A stretch of DNA of 7,978 bases, from assembly GCA_019347585.1 (NCBI GenBank), contig JAHWLC010000045.1, positions 1-7,978 on the forward strand, in the 5' to 3' direction. Each line of letters begins with the position of its first letter. Position 1 is the first letter of the stretch. Source of the stretch: Actinomycetota bacterium. Its GTDB lineage: Bacteria; Actinomycetota; Acidimicrobiia; Spongiisociales; ZC4RG35. Positions 1 to 6,888 of the stretch are shown here, piece after piece. Under the pieces are notes generated by a model that did no database searches, was not told the origin of the DNA, and was given only the letters and a program-made list of their open reading frames with translations. The position numbers and the translations under genes were made by a program.

Positions 1-963
1 CTTCCCATGACCGTCCCCTCGGTGACCATCAACAAGGTCTGCCTTTCCGGGATGTCCGCGATCGGCCTGGCCGACCGGGCGGTGCGTGTCGGGGAGGCAA
101 GGTTCGTGATGGCGGGCGGCATGGAGTCGATGTCAAACGCCCCCTACATCAGCCGCGACCTCCGTTGGGGAGCGCGCATCGGAGACACCGAGATGATCGA
201 CGTGATGCAGCACGACGGGCTCTTCTGCGCCTTCGACCACTGCACGATGGGCGAGTCGTCGGACCTCAAGAACGACCGTCTCGGCATAGGGCGGGCCGAG
301 CAGGACCAATGGGCCGCGGAGAGCCACCGCAGGGCCGCCGAGGCCGGCTCCAACGGCCAATTCGCCGAGGAGATCACACCTGTCGAAGTCCCCCAGAGAA
401 AAGGCGATCCCGTGACCGTCGACACCGACGAGGGGATCCGCGACGGGACCACGGTGGACACGCTCTCCGAGCTTCGACCTGCATTCGTCGAGACGGGCAC
501 CATCACGGCGGGCAACGCCTCGCAGGTCTCCGACGGCGCCGCCGCCGTGGTCGTGGCCAGCCGGGAGGCCGCCGAGGTGTCCGGTGCGCCGGTGCTCGGC
601 GAGATCCTGGCCTACGGCCAGATCGGGGGGGTCGACGCCACCTTGCACGAGCGCCCTGCCGAAGCTCTCTCGGTTGCGCTGAAGAAGGCGGGGCTCGAGC
701 CTTCCGATCTCGACCTCGTGGAGATCAATGAGGCTTTCGCCGCCGTCTCCCTGTGGGCCTCCCGGATGCTCGACTTGCCCCAGGAAAAGGTGAATGTCAA
801 CGGCGGGGCGGTTGCTCTCGGCCATCCCCTCGGCGCCACCGGCGCCCGGCTGGTGGTCAGCCTGGTCAACGCCCTGCGTCAGAGGGGAGGGGGCATCGGC
901 GCCGCCACCCTCTGCGGTGGGGGCGGCCAGGGTGACGCCATCATCGTGCGTGTGGGGGACTGA
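1..963 (+). CDS. Thiolase (acetyl-CoA C-acyltransferase), 5'-truncated by window edge
   Basis: Thiolase-family enzyme that condenses two acyl-CoA units or cleaves 3-ketoacyl-CoA, in the cytoplasm. The frame is open to the first base, so the gene starts upstream; the ATG at 7 is internal, because roughly the first 75-80 residues of a normal ~390-400 aa thiolase are missing. The visible 320 residues carry the nucleophilic cysteine in an NKVCLSGMSA context (Cys codon 40-42), the NEAFA motif (from 727), the GHPLGATGAR signature with its active-site histidine (codon 823-825), and the C-terminal CGGGGQG loop with the second catalytic cysteine (codon 913-915). All catalytic elements visible here are intact. 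Its stop overlaps the glpX start by one base (TGATG), which suggests one operon and translational coupling. From sequence alone I cannot tell biosynthetic acetoacetyl-CoA thiolase from beta-oxidation 3-ketoacyl-CoA thiolase. Confidence 0.95.
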   Translation, partial: LPMTVPSVTINKVCLSGMSAIGLADRAVRVGEARFVMAGGMESMSNAPYISRDLRWGARIGDTEMIDVMQHDGLFCAFDHCTMGESSDLKNDRLGIGRAEQDQWAAESHRRAAEAGSNGQFAEEITPVEVPQRKGDPVTVDTDEGIRDGTTVDTLSELRPAFVETGTITAGNASQVSDGAAAVVVASREAAEVSGAPVLGEILAYGQIGGVDATLHERPAEALSVALKKAGLEPSDLDLVEINEAFAAVSLWASRMLDLPQEKVNVNGGAVALGHPLGATGARLVVSLVNALRQRGGGIGAATLCGGGGQGDAIIVRVGD

Positions 964-1955
964 TGGCCCAACCCGTGGAGCGCAACCTCGGTCTCGACCT
1001 GGTCAGGGTCACCGAGACCGCGGCCCTCGGCGCAGCGCGCTGGCTGGGGCGGGGAAACAAGGAGGCGGTGGACCAGGCCGCCGTCGACGCCATGCGTCTT
1101 CACCTCTCCACGATCGCCGTCGACGGCATCGTGGTCATCGGTGAGGGTGAGAAGGACTCGGCGCCGATGCTCTACAACGGGGAGCGGGTCGGATCGTTGG
1201 AGGGGATGGCCGTCGACGTCGCGGTGGACCCCATCGACGGCACCACCCTCACCGCGTCCGGCCTCCCCGGAGCCATCTCGGTGATCGCCCTCTCCGAGGG
1301 TCACGGGTCGATGTACGCCCCCGGGCCCCTGGTCTACATGGACAAGATCGCGGTGGGCCCCGAGGCAGCCGGGGTGATCGACCTCGAGGCGCCGGTCGAC
1401 GAAAACCTGAAGCGGGTGGCCAAAGCCAACGGCAAGGCCATCGGAGACCTTCGCATCCTCATCCTCGACCGACCCCGCAACCAACACTACGTCGACGCAG
1501 TCCGGGAGGCCGGCGCCCGCATCTCGCTGTTCCGGGACGGCGACGTCGCCGCCGCCATTGCCACCGCCCAGCAGCACCACCAGGCAGACATCATGCTCGG
1601 GATCGGGGGGTCCCCCGAGGCGGTGCTCGCCGCGGCCGCCATGAAGTGCGTCGGCGGTGAGATCCAGTGCAAGCTGTGGCCCCGTGACGAGAGCGAGCGT
1701 GACCAAGCGCAGGAAGAGGGGCTCGACCTCAATGGGGTGATGACGACCGACGACCTGGTCGCCTCCGAGAATGTCTTCTTCGCGGCCACGGGGGTCACCG
1801 GGGGAGAGTTTCTCCGTGCGGTCCAGTTCCGCGCCGAGGACCAGGTGATCACACACTCGGTGATCATGCGGTCCAAGACCGGCTCCATCCGCTACATGGA
1901 TGCCTTCCACGACCTGGGGAGACTGCGCGCCATCTCCAGCCTCACCATCGACTGA
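963..1955 (+). CDS. glpX: Class II fructose-1,6-bisphosphatase GlpX
   Basis: Hydrolyses fructose 1,6-bisphosphate to fructose 6-phosphate, the committed step of gluconeogenesis; cytoplasmic, metal dependent. The 330-aa product has full family length and the family landmarks in order: the VERNLGLDLVRVTE start, GEGEKD (residues 60-65) and DPIDGTT (89-95) metal/phosphate motifs, YMDKIAVGP (125-133), DGDV (192-195) and GGSPEA (215-220). DPIDGT and the ENVFFAATGVTGG region look like the actinobacterial (mycobacterial Rv1099c-type) branch; this comparison is from memory. The ATG shares its A with the thiolase TGA stop, and a GGGGGA stretch just upstream in the thiolase tail can serve as ribosome binding site. 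The stop is 1 bp from the stop of the convergent HAD gene, leaving no separate terminator. Inositol monophosphatase-like relatives share the fold, but the motifs favour GlpX. Confidence 0.96.
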   Translation: MAQPVERNLGLDLVRVTETAALGAARWLGRGNKEAVDQAAVDAMRLHLSTIAVDGIVVIGEGEKDSAPMLYNGERVGSLEGMAVDVAVDPIDGTTLTASGLPGAISVIALSEGHGSMYAPGPLVYMDKIAVGPEAAGVIDLEAPVDENLKRVAKANGKAIGDLRILILDRPRNQHYVDAVREAGARISLFRDGDVAAAIATAQQHHQADIMLGIGGSPEAVLAAAAMKCVGGEIQCKLWPRDESERDQAQEEGLDLNGVMTTDDLVASENVFFAATGVTGGEFLRAVQFRAEDQVITHSVIMRSKTGSIRYMDAFHDLGRLRAISSLTID

Positions 1956-1956
1956 G

Positions 1957-2601
1957 TCACAACGTCCCGGCCAGGTCCACCGCCTCCACCAGGGTATGCG
2001 CTATCGGGGCGCCGACCTCCTCCAGTGCCGGGAGATGATGGCTGCCCCCGTCGTAGAGGATCACCGACGCCCCGACGTGTCGGGCCGCGGCGGCGTCATC
2101 GGGGGTGTCGCCCACGAGGACGGTGATGCCGGCATCAACGCCCATCCCGGACAGATGCTCTTCGAGGTGGAGCGCCTTGGTGCCGCCGGTGGCACCGCTC
2201 AACCCGTCGATGGCCTCGAACTGGTGGGCGATGCCCGCGCTCTCCACCACCGATTCCAGTGAGGACTGCGGTGACATGGAGAGCAGCGACTGGCCCCATC
2301 CCCTCCGCTCGACCGAGGAGAGCGCCTCTCTGGCGTCCGGGGCTAGCCGGGCCGCCGGCGACAGGACGAAGTAGTGGTCATGGAAGCCCTGGTTGAGCCG
2401 CACCCACTCGTCGTCGGTCACCAGCCTGCCCAGAAGCGAGTCGTAGAAGGAGCGCACCGGACGGGTGAAGTGATCGCGGTAGGCAACCTCGTCGATGGGG
2501 TCGAGACCTAGCGCCCCCATCGACAGGTTGACGGCGTCAAGCACGATCCTCAGGTCGTCGAGGAGAGTGCCGTTCCAATCCCAGACGATGTGCCTGCTCA
2601 T
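1957..2601 (-). CDS. HAD-superfamily phosphatase (phosphoglycolate phosphatase-like)
   Basis: A 214-aa haloacid-dehalogenase-fold hydrolase, probably a small-molecule phosphatase in the cytoplasm; substrate unknown. Motif I is WDWNGTLLDD with nucleophile Asp8. The residue two positions on, usually Asp (general acid/base) in DxDGT phosphatases, is Asn10. Motif II is the LLSMS strand (Ser108), motif III is Lys142 in GGTKALHL, and motif IV is GDTPDD (164-169). The segment after motif I looks like a helical C1 cap (about residues 20-85), as in Gph/PGP-type enzymes. The start at 2601 is the first ATG before the conserved hydrophobic strand. No Shine-Dalgarno precedes it; instead a TAGTCT box ends 8 nt upstream, which suggests a leaderless message. 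The gene is convergent with glpX and divergent from dctQ. Naming it phosphoglycolate phosphatase would be over-precise. Confidence 0.88.
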   Translation of the reverse strand: MSRHIVWDWNGTLLDDLRIVLDAVNLSMGALGLDPIDEVAYRDHFTRPVRSFYDSLLGRLVTDDEWVRLNQGFHDHYFVLSPAARLAPDAREALSSVERRGWGQSLLSMSPQSSLESVVESAGIAHQFEAIDGLSGATGGTKALHLEEHLSGMGVDAGITVLVGDTPDDAAAARHVGASVILYDGGSHHLPALEEVGAPIAHTLVEAVDLAGTL

Positions 2602-2609
2602 GGGGGAAA

Positions 2610-2615
2610 AGACTA
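2610..2615 (-). promoter_or_regulatory. Possible -10 box for the HAD gene (leaderless start)
   Basis: On the minus strand the sequence reads TAGTCT, matching the TANNNT pattern of actinobacterial housekeeping promoters, and it lies 8 nt before the ATG at 2601. Transcription would begin at or next to the start codon. No convincing -35 box is present at the expected distance, and no ribosome binding site exists, so this is inferred from spacing alone. Confidence 0.3.
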
Positions 2616-2649
2616 AGCACGATCAAGGGCGTGGCCGGATGGGCTCGGG

Positions 2650-2655
2650 TAGGGT
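2650..2655 (+). promoter_or_regulatory. Possible -10 box for the dctQM genes
   Basis: TAGGGT matches the TANNNT pattern and would start transcription near 2662, giving a leader of about 19 nt that carries the Shine-Dalgarno at 2668-2675. The spacing is plausible, but no good -35 hexamer is seen about 17 bp upstream. Such hexamers are common by chance, so this is a weak call. Confidence 0.25.
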
Positions 2656-2667
2656 GCCGGACATCCC

Positions 2668-2675
2668 AAGGAGGT
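2668..2675 (+). promoter_or_regulatory. Perfect Shine-Dalgarno before dctQ
   Basis: AAGGAGGT is a full match to the anti-Shine-Dalgarno of 16S rRNA. Five bases (AGGAG) separate it from the ACG codon at 2681, where an ATG would be expected. The frame is closed by a TAG at 2675-2677 and open from 2678 on, so this site decides the start of the small TRAP permease gene. Confidence 0.8.
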
Positions 2676-2680
2676 AGGAG

Positions 2681-3289
2681 ACGACCAGCGAAGGCGCACG
2701 CAGGGAAGCAGGCCCGCTCTTCGCCGCTCTGCTCGCCTACCAGCGCTGGGCCGACCGCTTCGCCGAGTGGACCGGCAAGATCGCCCAGTGGGTGGTCATC
2801 CCCACCGTGGCGGTCGGGTTCATCAGCGTCATCCTCCGCTACAGCGGCCAGTTGATGGGAAGACGGCTCACCAACAACACGGTGATCGAGGCACAGTGGT
2901 ACCTCTACTCGGTGATCTTCCTGGTCGGGTTTGCCTATGTGCTCAAGCACCAGATCAACGTCCGGGTCGACTTCTGGTTTGCCAACCAGAGCCGGAAGCG
3001 GAGGGCCTGGATCGACTTCATCGGGCATCTGGTCAGCCTCATCCCTTTCGCCCTGATCGGGATCTGGGTCTCGGTGCCCCAGGCATGGCGATCGATCCGG
3101 GTCTGGGAGCAGTCACCCGATGCCGACGGCATTCCCCGCGGGCCGATCAAGGCGCTGCTCGCCATCGCCTTCATCCTGCTGCTGGTACAAGCGCTGGCCG
3201 AACAGATCAGGCTCTACGCGGTGATCACCGACCGGGCCCACCTGGTCGATATCGAGGAAGCGCCGGAGCAACCCATCAGGGTGGAATAG
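2681..3289 (+). CDS. dctQ: TRAP transporter small permease subunit (DctQ/FcbT2-type), apparent ACG start
   Basis: Small membrane subunit of a tripartite ATP-independent periplasmic transporter; it partners with the large permease encoded next. Read from 2681 it is about 202 aa with four membrane segments near residues 36-58, 73-91, 112-134 and 156-178, the usual DctQ topology. The stretch [21 protein letters not shown] followed by NVRVD and RRAWIDFIG is typical of the mannitol/chloroaromatic TRAP branch. No ATG, GTG or TTG occurs in frame between the TAG at 2675 and a GTG at 2792. That GTG sits inside the first membrane helix and lacks a ribosome binding site. The upstream 37 codons have coding-like G/C third positions and give an amphipathic lead-in ([11 protein letters not shown]) usual for the family. 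A perfect Shine-Dalgarno precedes ACG 2681, so that codon is the likely start, or an ATG altered by mutation or base error. Confidence 0.88.
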   Translation, partial: TTSEGARREAGPLFAALLAYQRWADRFAEWTGKIAQWVVIPTVAVGFISVILRYSGQLMGRRLTNNTVIEAQWYLYSVIFLVGFAYVLKHQINVRVDFWFANQSRKRRAWIDFIGHLVSLIPFALIGIWVSVPQAWRSIRVWEQSPDADGIPRGPIKALLAIAFILLLVQALAEQIRLYAVITDRAHLVDIEEAPEQPIRVE

Positions 3290-3296
3290 CGATCCG

Positions 3297-4676
3297 ATGA
3301 GCATCGAACTTCTGGCGATCATCATGTTCGCCGTGTTCCTGGTGGTGATCCTCCTCGGCTACCCGGTGGCATTCACCTTCGCCGGGACGGCAGTGGTGTT
3401 CTTCGCCCTGGGCATGATCTTCGGCGGCCTCTCCCTGCGAACCCTCAACGTCCTCTTCAGCCAGTGGTTCGCCAACTCGGTGTCCAACTTCACCTTCCTC
3501 GCCATCCCCTTCTTCGTCTTCATGGGGGCGGTCTTCGAGAAGTCGGGGCTCGCCGAGAAGCTGCTGGTCACCATCGGTTATTTGATGGGCCCCCTCCGGG
3601 GGGGGATGGCGGTTGCGGTGGTCATCGTGGGAACCCTCCTCGCCGCGGCGACGGGTGTGGTCGCCGCCACCGTCATCGTGATGGGGATCCTCGCCCTCCC
3701 CGTGATGGTCAAGTACAACTACGACCCCAAGCTGGCGTCCGGGATCATCGTCGCCTCCGGAACCCTGGCCCAGCTCATCCCCCCCAGCCTGGTCCTGATC
3801 ATCCTCGCCCAGTTCATCCCGGTGTCGGTGGGCGAGCTCTTCGCCGGAGCTCTCATCCCGGGAGTGATGCTCGCCGGGATCTTCGCCATCTACGCGGTTG
3901 TGATCGCCTACATCAAGCCCGATTACGCCCCGGCGATACCGAAGTCGGAGCGAACCATGACCGGGGGCGAGTTGGCTGTGGAGACTCTCAAGGTGGTGGT
4001 CCCTCCCCTCTTCCTCATCTTCGCCGTGCTGGGAACGATCTTCGCCGGTATCGCCACCGCCTCCGAGGCGGGAGCGGCGGGGGCGGTCGGCGCGGTGGGC
4101 CTCGCCGTCGCCTACCGCAAGTTCAGCTGGGAGACCATCATGGACGCGGCCCGGGCCACGGCCAATATCACCGGGCTGGTCCTTCAGATCCTGTTCGCCT
4201 CCACCTTCTTCGCCCTGGTCTTCAACCAGCTCGACGGACAGGACCTGATCACCGAGTGGCTGCTGTCCATTCCCGGCGAGCGGCTCGGCTTCATCATCGC
4301 CGCCAACATCATCGTCTTCCTGCTCGGGATCAACCTCGAGTTCCTCGAGATCTCCTTCATCGTCATGCCGCTGTTCGTTCCCGCGGTTCAGGCGCTCGGC
4401 ATCGACATGGTCTGGTTCGCGGTGATGATGGCGATAAACCTCAACATGGCCTTCATCTCCCCTCCGGTGGGGTTCTCCCTCTTCTATCTCCAGTCCGTGG
4501 CCCCACCCGAGGTGAAGACCAGCGACATCCACAAAGGTGCCCTCCCCTTCATGGCCTTGCAGAGCTTCGGTCTGGTGCTGGTGGCCTTCTTCCCGCAGAC
4601 GGTGACCTGGCTGGTCGACCAGTTCTTCACCGGACGGGCCCCTCCGGAGGTCTTCCCCGGGTTGTTCGGGCTGTGA
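3297..4676 (+). CDS. dctM: TRAP transporter large permease subunit (DctM/FcbT3-type)
   Basis: Channel-forming subunit that moves substrate across the inner membrane using the sodium gradient, fed by the DctP binding protein. The 459-aa product is hydrophobic throughout, with about 11-13 predicted helices. Landmarks: the N-terminal helix with [14 protein letters not shown] (19-32), AIPFFVFMG (69-77), [17 protein letters not shown] (155-171) with the helix-breaking Pro pair 162-163, the ATASEAGA re-entrant-type motif (253-260), and the C-terminal half repeat with [22 protein letters not shown] (349-370) and [12 protein letters not shown] (387-398). The length and the [12 protein letters not shown] motif place it in the FcbT3-like (mannitol/chloroaromatic) group rather than the short ~425-aa DctM group. 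It starts 7 bp after the dctQ stop with a weak GGTGGA-type ribosome binding site overlapping the dctQ end, so it is cotranscribed. A GC hairpin follows its stop. Confidence 0.96.
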   Translation: MSIELLAIIMFAVFLVVILLGYPVAFTFAGTAVVFFALGMIFGGLSLRTLNVLFSQWFANSVSNFTFLAIPFFVFMGAVFEKSGLAEKLLVTIGYLMGPLRGGMAVAVVIVGTLLAAATGVVAATVIVMGILALPVMVKYNYDPKLASGIIVASGTLAQLIPPSLVLIILAQFIPVSVGELFAGALIPGVMLAGIFAIYAVVIAYIKPDYAPAIPKSERTMTGGELAVETLKVVVPPLFLIFAVLGTIFAGIATASEAGAAGAVGAVGLAVAYRKFSWETIMDAARATANITGLVLQILFASTFFALVFNQLDGQDLITEWLLSIPGERLGFIIAANIIVFLLGINLEFLEISFIVMPLFVPAVQALGIDMVWFAVMMAINLNMAFISPPVGFSLFYLQSVAPPEVKTSDIHKGALPFMALQSFGLVLVAFFPQTVTWLVDQFFTGRAPPEVFPGLFGL

Positions 4677-4682
4677 CGCGAA

Positions 4683-4707
4683 GAGGCCCCGCTCCGGGCG
4701 GGGCCTC
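4683..4707. terminator. Bidirectional GC hairpin between dctM and dctP
   Basis: A perfect 10-bp inverted repeat (GAGGCCCCGC / GCGGGGCCTC) with a 5-base loop lies 6 bp after the dctM stop and 21 bp beyond the stop of convergent dctP. There is no U-run on either strand, as is common for terminators in high-GC actinobacteria. Its position at the only convergent gap of more than 1 bp in the window supports termination of both transcripts. Confidence 0.7.
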
Positions 4708-4728
4708 CATCGCGATCGATTGCGCGAT

Positions 4729-5877
4729 CTACTGCAGGGTGGTCTCTATGTACTTGAGGTACGAGGTCTCGGCCAGGGCGAACCAGGGCTGCACCTTCTC
4801 CCGGAACGCAGACCAGTCCTCGAAGATGTCGGCAAAGGCCTGGTTCTGTGAAGCGTTCTGCTCGTTGATGTCGGCCGCCGCCTCTTCCGCCGCCGCCATG
4901 AAGTCGTCGGGGAAGGGGAGGACCGTTATATCGGTGTTGTTCAGGATCTCCTGCAACGCGTCGGGGTTCTGGGCGTCGTACTTGGCCATCATCGTGGTGT
5001 TGGCCTCGAAGGCCGCGGTCTTGATGATCTCCTGATACACCTCGGGCAGCTCGTTCCACTTGGGCAGCGGGATCTGCACCTCCAGCGCGGGACCCGGCTC
5101 CCACCACCCGGGGTGGTAGTAGAACTGCGTCACCTCGTGGAACCCCATCGTGGTGTCGTCGTAGGGACCGACCCACTCGGTGGCATCGATGGCTCCGGTC
5201 TGGAGGGCCTGGAAGATCTCACCACCAGGGAGGACCTGCACGGTGGCCCCCAGAGCCGACATCACATCGCCTCCCAGCCCGGGGATCCGCATGATGAGGC
5301 CCCGGACATCGGCCAGAGAATTGATCTCCTTGTTGAACCAGCCTCCCATCTGCACCCCGGTGTTCCCGGCGGGGAACTGGATGGCGTTGAACCGGTCGGC
5401 GTAGAACTCCTGGAGCAGCTCGAGCCCACCGGCCTCATAGAGCCAGGCGTTCTGCTGCCGGGCGGTGAGCCCGAACGGAACGGCGGTGCCGAACGCCGTG
5501 GTCGGGTCGAGACCCACGTAGTAGTAGGAAGCGGTGTGGCCGGCGTCGATGCTGTTGGTCTCCACGTTCTGGAGGATCTCCAGGGCGGGCACCACTTCTC
5601 CGGCGGGCTGGGCAGTGATCATGAACCGGCCCTGCGTCATGGCCGACACCCGATCGGCGAAGGTGGTGGCGCCGCCGAAGATCGTGTCCAGCGAGGTCGG
5701 CCAGCTCGTGGCGACCTCCCACTCCAGCTCGGGGAGAGTCTCGTCGCCGGCCGCCTCATCGAGGGTGGGGTCGCCGGTGCTGCATGCGGCCAGAGCCGCT
5801 GCGCCCAGAGCACCCATCGAGGCCAGCTTGAGGAACTGCCGTCGCTCCATCATCTGTGCGTATTGCTGCTTGTTCAA
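4729..5877 (-). CDS. dctP: TRAP transporter substrate-binding lipoprotein (DctP/TakP-like), Tat-type signal
   Basis: Captures the substrate outside the membrane and delivers it to DctQM. The start is taken as TTG 5877, preceded by AAGGAGG and followed by NKQQYAQMM, giving 382 aa; an ATG at residue 9 or 10 is the alternative, and the reading frame further upstream is not protein-like. Residues 11-17 (ERRQFLK) are a twin-arginine motif, followed by an Ala/Gly/Leu-rich h-region and a lipobox LAAC with Cys32, so a Tat-exported lipoprotein is predicted. The mature domain has EVATSWP (54-60), GVQMGGWF with Gln176, MRIPGLGG with Arg197, GAIDATEWVGPYDD with Glu234/Trp235, and PGWWEPG with Glu260. This set resembles binders of alpha-keto or hydroxy acids (TakP, Thermus lactate receptor) and FcbT1, so a small carboxylate ligand is likely but not proven. 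It lies 88 bp behind recR and converges on its own permease genes. Confidence 0.95.
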   Translation of the reverse strand: MNKQQYAQMMERRQFLKLASMGALGAAALAACSTGDPTLDEAAGDETLPELEWEVATSWPTSLDTIFGGATTFADRVSAMTQGRFMITAQPAGEVVPALEILQNVETNSIDAGHTASYYYVGLDPTTAFGTAVPFGLTARQQNAWLYEAGGLELLQEFYADRFNAIQFPAGNTGVQMGGWFNKEINSLADVRGLIMRIPGLGGDVMSALGATVQVLPGGEIFQALQTGAIDATEWVGPYDDTTMGFHEVTQFYYHPGWWEPGPALEVQIPLPKWNELPEVYQEIIKTAAFEANTTMMAKYDAQNPDALQEILNNTDITVLPFPDDFMAAAEEAAADINEQNASQNQAFADIFEDWSAFREKVQPWFALAETSYLKYIETTLQ

Positions 5878-5881
5878 TGCT

Positions 5882-5888
5882 CCTCCTT
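5882..5888 (-). promoter_or_regulatory. Shine-Dalgarno of dctP, supports the TTG start
   Basis: On the minus strand AAGGAGG lies 4 nt before TTG 5877 (AAGGAGGAGCATTG). No similarly good site precedes the downstream ATG pair at residues 9-10, so the TTG start is preferred. The rest of the 88-bp recR-dctP gap (5878-5965) holds a weak TAGCCT box (minus strand, 5915-5920) with no -35 partner, and no clear terminator hairpin. Confidence 0.65.
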
Positions 5889-5965
5889 GGTGGTTCCCCG
5901 GAAGGGACGTGCCGAGGCTACGCAAATGAATCGGCGGCGTGTCGGCCTTTCGGGGATTTTGTCGC

Positions 5966-6559
5966 TCAGAGCTCGGAACGGCCGGCGAGGGCACGGCCCA
6001 GCGTGAGCTCGTCGGCGTAGTCGAGGTCGCCCCCCACGGGGAGCCCGGAGGCGAGCCGGGTCACCCGGACCCCGAGCGGCTTGAGCTCCCGGGCGATGTA
6101 CAGGGCGGTGGCGTCGCCCTCGATGGTGGGATTGGTGGCCACGATCAGCTCCTGGATCCCCTCCGGCTCCAGGCGCCCCTTCAGCTCCTCGAGGCGGAGC
6201 TGGCCAGGTCCGATCCCGTTGATGGGAGAAAGGGAGCCGCCCAGGACGTGGTACCGCCCCCGATACTCCTGAGTTCGCTCCACGACCACGATGTCCTGGG
6301 GCCGCTCCACCACACAGACCAGCTGGTCGTCCCGCCGGGTGTCGCGGCAGATAGCGCACAGATCTCCCGCGGCGACGTTGAAGCACCGACGGCACAGCGC
6401 GACCTGATCGCGCATGTCGGCGATGGCGGTGGCGAGACGCCGGGCATCGATCTCCTCCACCGAGAGCAAGTGGAAGGCGAGGCGTTGCGCTGTCTTGCCC
6501 CCGATGCCGGGGAGACGACCCAGCTCGTCGATGAGCCGCTGGACAGGCGCTTCGAACAT
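5966..6559 (-). CDS. recR: Recombination mediator protein RecR
   Basis: Acts with RecO (and RecF) to load RecA onto SSB-coated gapped DNA in recombinational repair. The 197-aa product has normal RecR length and domain order: an N-terminal helix-hairpin-helix with LGRLPGIGGKTAQRLAFHLL (13-32), a four-cysteine zinc finger (Cys56, 59, 68, 71), a Toprim domain (about 80-175) beginning VCVVERPQDIVVVE and including the GGSLSPINGIGP loop, and the C-terminal LASGLPVGGDLDYADELTLGRAL that closes the ring-forming core. The ATG at 6559 shares one base with the ybaB stop (TGATG on the minus strand), fixing the start and indicating translational coupling. The frame stays open further upstream, but that extension lies over ybaB and is not RecR-like. 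All zinc ligands are intact. Confidence 0.98.
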   Translation of the reverse strand: MFEAPVQRLIDELGRLPGIGGKTAQRLAFHLLSVEEIDARRLATAIADMRDQVALCRRCFNVAAGDLCAICRDTRRDDQLVCVVERPQDIVVVERTQEYRGRYHVLGGSLSPINGIGPGQLRLEELKGRLEPEGIQELIVATNPTIEGDATALYIARELKPLGVRVTRLASGLPVGGDLDYADELTLGRALAGRSEL

Positions 6560-6876
6560 CAACCGAGCAGACCGCCGAGACCCCCGGTGAGGCCCCCGAT
6601 CTCGTCCCCGGCTGCCTTGACCGCGGCATCGATCGCCTGGCGCACGGCTGCCACGACCAGGTCTTCCAGCGTCGCGATATCGTCGGGGTCGACCACCGAG
6701 GGGTCGATGGCGACCTCGACCAGCTCGGGCCCACCGGTGACCACCGCCTTGACCAGGCCGCCTCCGGCCGAGCCCTCGAAGCGACGGCTGGACAGCTCCT
6801 CTTGGGCCCGCGCCAACTCCTCCTGCATCTTCTGTGCCTGCTGCAAGATCTGGCGCATGTCGGGCTGGCGCTTCAT
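6559..6876 (-). CDS. ybaB: YbaB/EbfC-family nucleoid-associated protein
   Basis: Small dimeric DNA-binding protein of the YbaB/EbfC family, usually encoded between dnaX and recR, as here. The 105-aa product has the expected plan: an N-terminal helix rich in Gln/Glu (QILQQAQKMQEELARAQEEL, residues 9-28), a beta segment with SAGGGLVKAVVTGGPELVEVAIDPSVVDPDD (36-66), a helix LEDLVVAAVRQAIDAAVKAA (70-89), and a flexible Gly/Leu-rich tail. The start at 6876 (MKRQPDM) is the first possible; Met7 at 6858 is an alternative that would trim only the unstructured tip. There is no strong ribosome binding site, and a TACCCT box lies 6 nt upstream, so the message may be leaderless. The stop overlaps the recR start. 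The protein's exact role in the cell (nucleoid, or help to RecR/DnaX) is not settled. Confidence 0.96.
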   Translation of the reverse strand: MKRQPDMRQILQQAQKMQEELARAQEELSSRRFEGSAGGGLVKAVVTGGPELVEVAIDPSVVDPDDIATLEDLVVAAVRQAIDAAVKAAGDEIGGLTGGLGGLLG

Positions 6877-6882
6877 GGTCCC

Positions 6883-6888
6883 AGGGTA
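6883..6888 (-). promoter_or_regulatory. Possible -10 box for ybaB-recR (leaderless start)
   Basis: TACCCT on the minus strand ends 6 nt before the ybaB ATG, so a transcript would begin at the start codon. No good -35 hexamer is visible. If real, ybaB-recR can be expressed independently of dnaX, past the palindromic element. Confidence 0.3.

Noticed and set aside
879..1910. 343-codon minus-strand open frame opposite glpX
   Set aside because: Antisense shadow of a well-conserved glpX; the translation has no recognisable domain and is biased to His, Asp and Gly.
2639..2677. 12-codon ORF (MGSGRVPDIPRR) before dctQ as a leader-peptide gene
   Set aside because: It has no ribosome binding site of its own and no run of regulatory codons; it is kept only as an alternative explanation for the odd dctQ start.
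3276..4532. 418-codon minus-strand open frame opposite dctM
   Set aside because: Its product is a low-complexity run of Glu, Asp, His and Gly, as expected from the antisense of a GC-rich membrane gene; dctM on the plus strand is certain.
4709..4728. ATCGCG...CGCGAT inverted repeat next to the dctM terminator
   Set aside because: Only 6 bp in a GC-rich stretch; likely chance, and the neighbouring 10-bp hairpin explains termination.
3464..5035. 523-codon plus-strand open frame overlapping dctM and the end of dctP
   Set aside because: Arg/His/Pro-rich out-of-frame translation that crosses the terminator hairpin and the antisense of dctP; no family features.
5929..5965. Possible recR terminator around CGGCCTTTCGGGG
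   Set aside because: The potential stem is only a few base pairs long with no U-run on the minus strand.
5113..6006. 297-codon plus-strand open frame opposite dctP
   Set aside because: Antisense shadow of dctP; no domain and no ribosome binding site.
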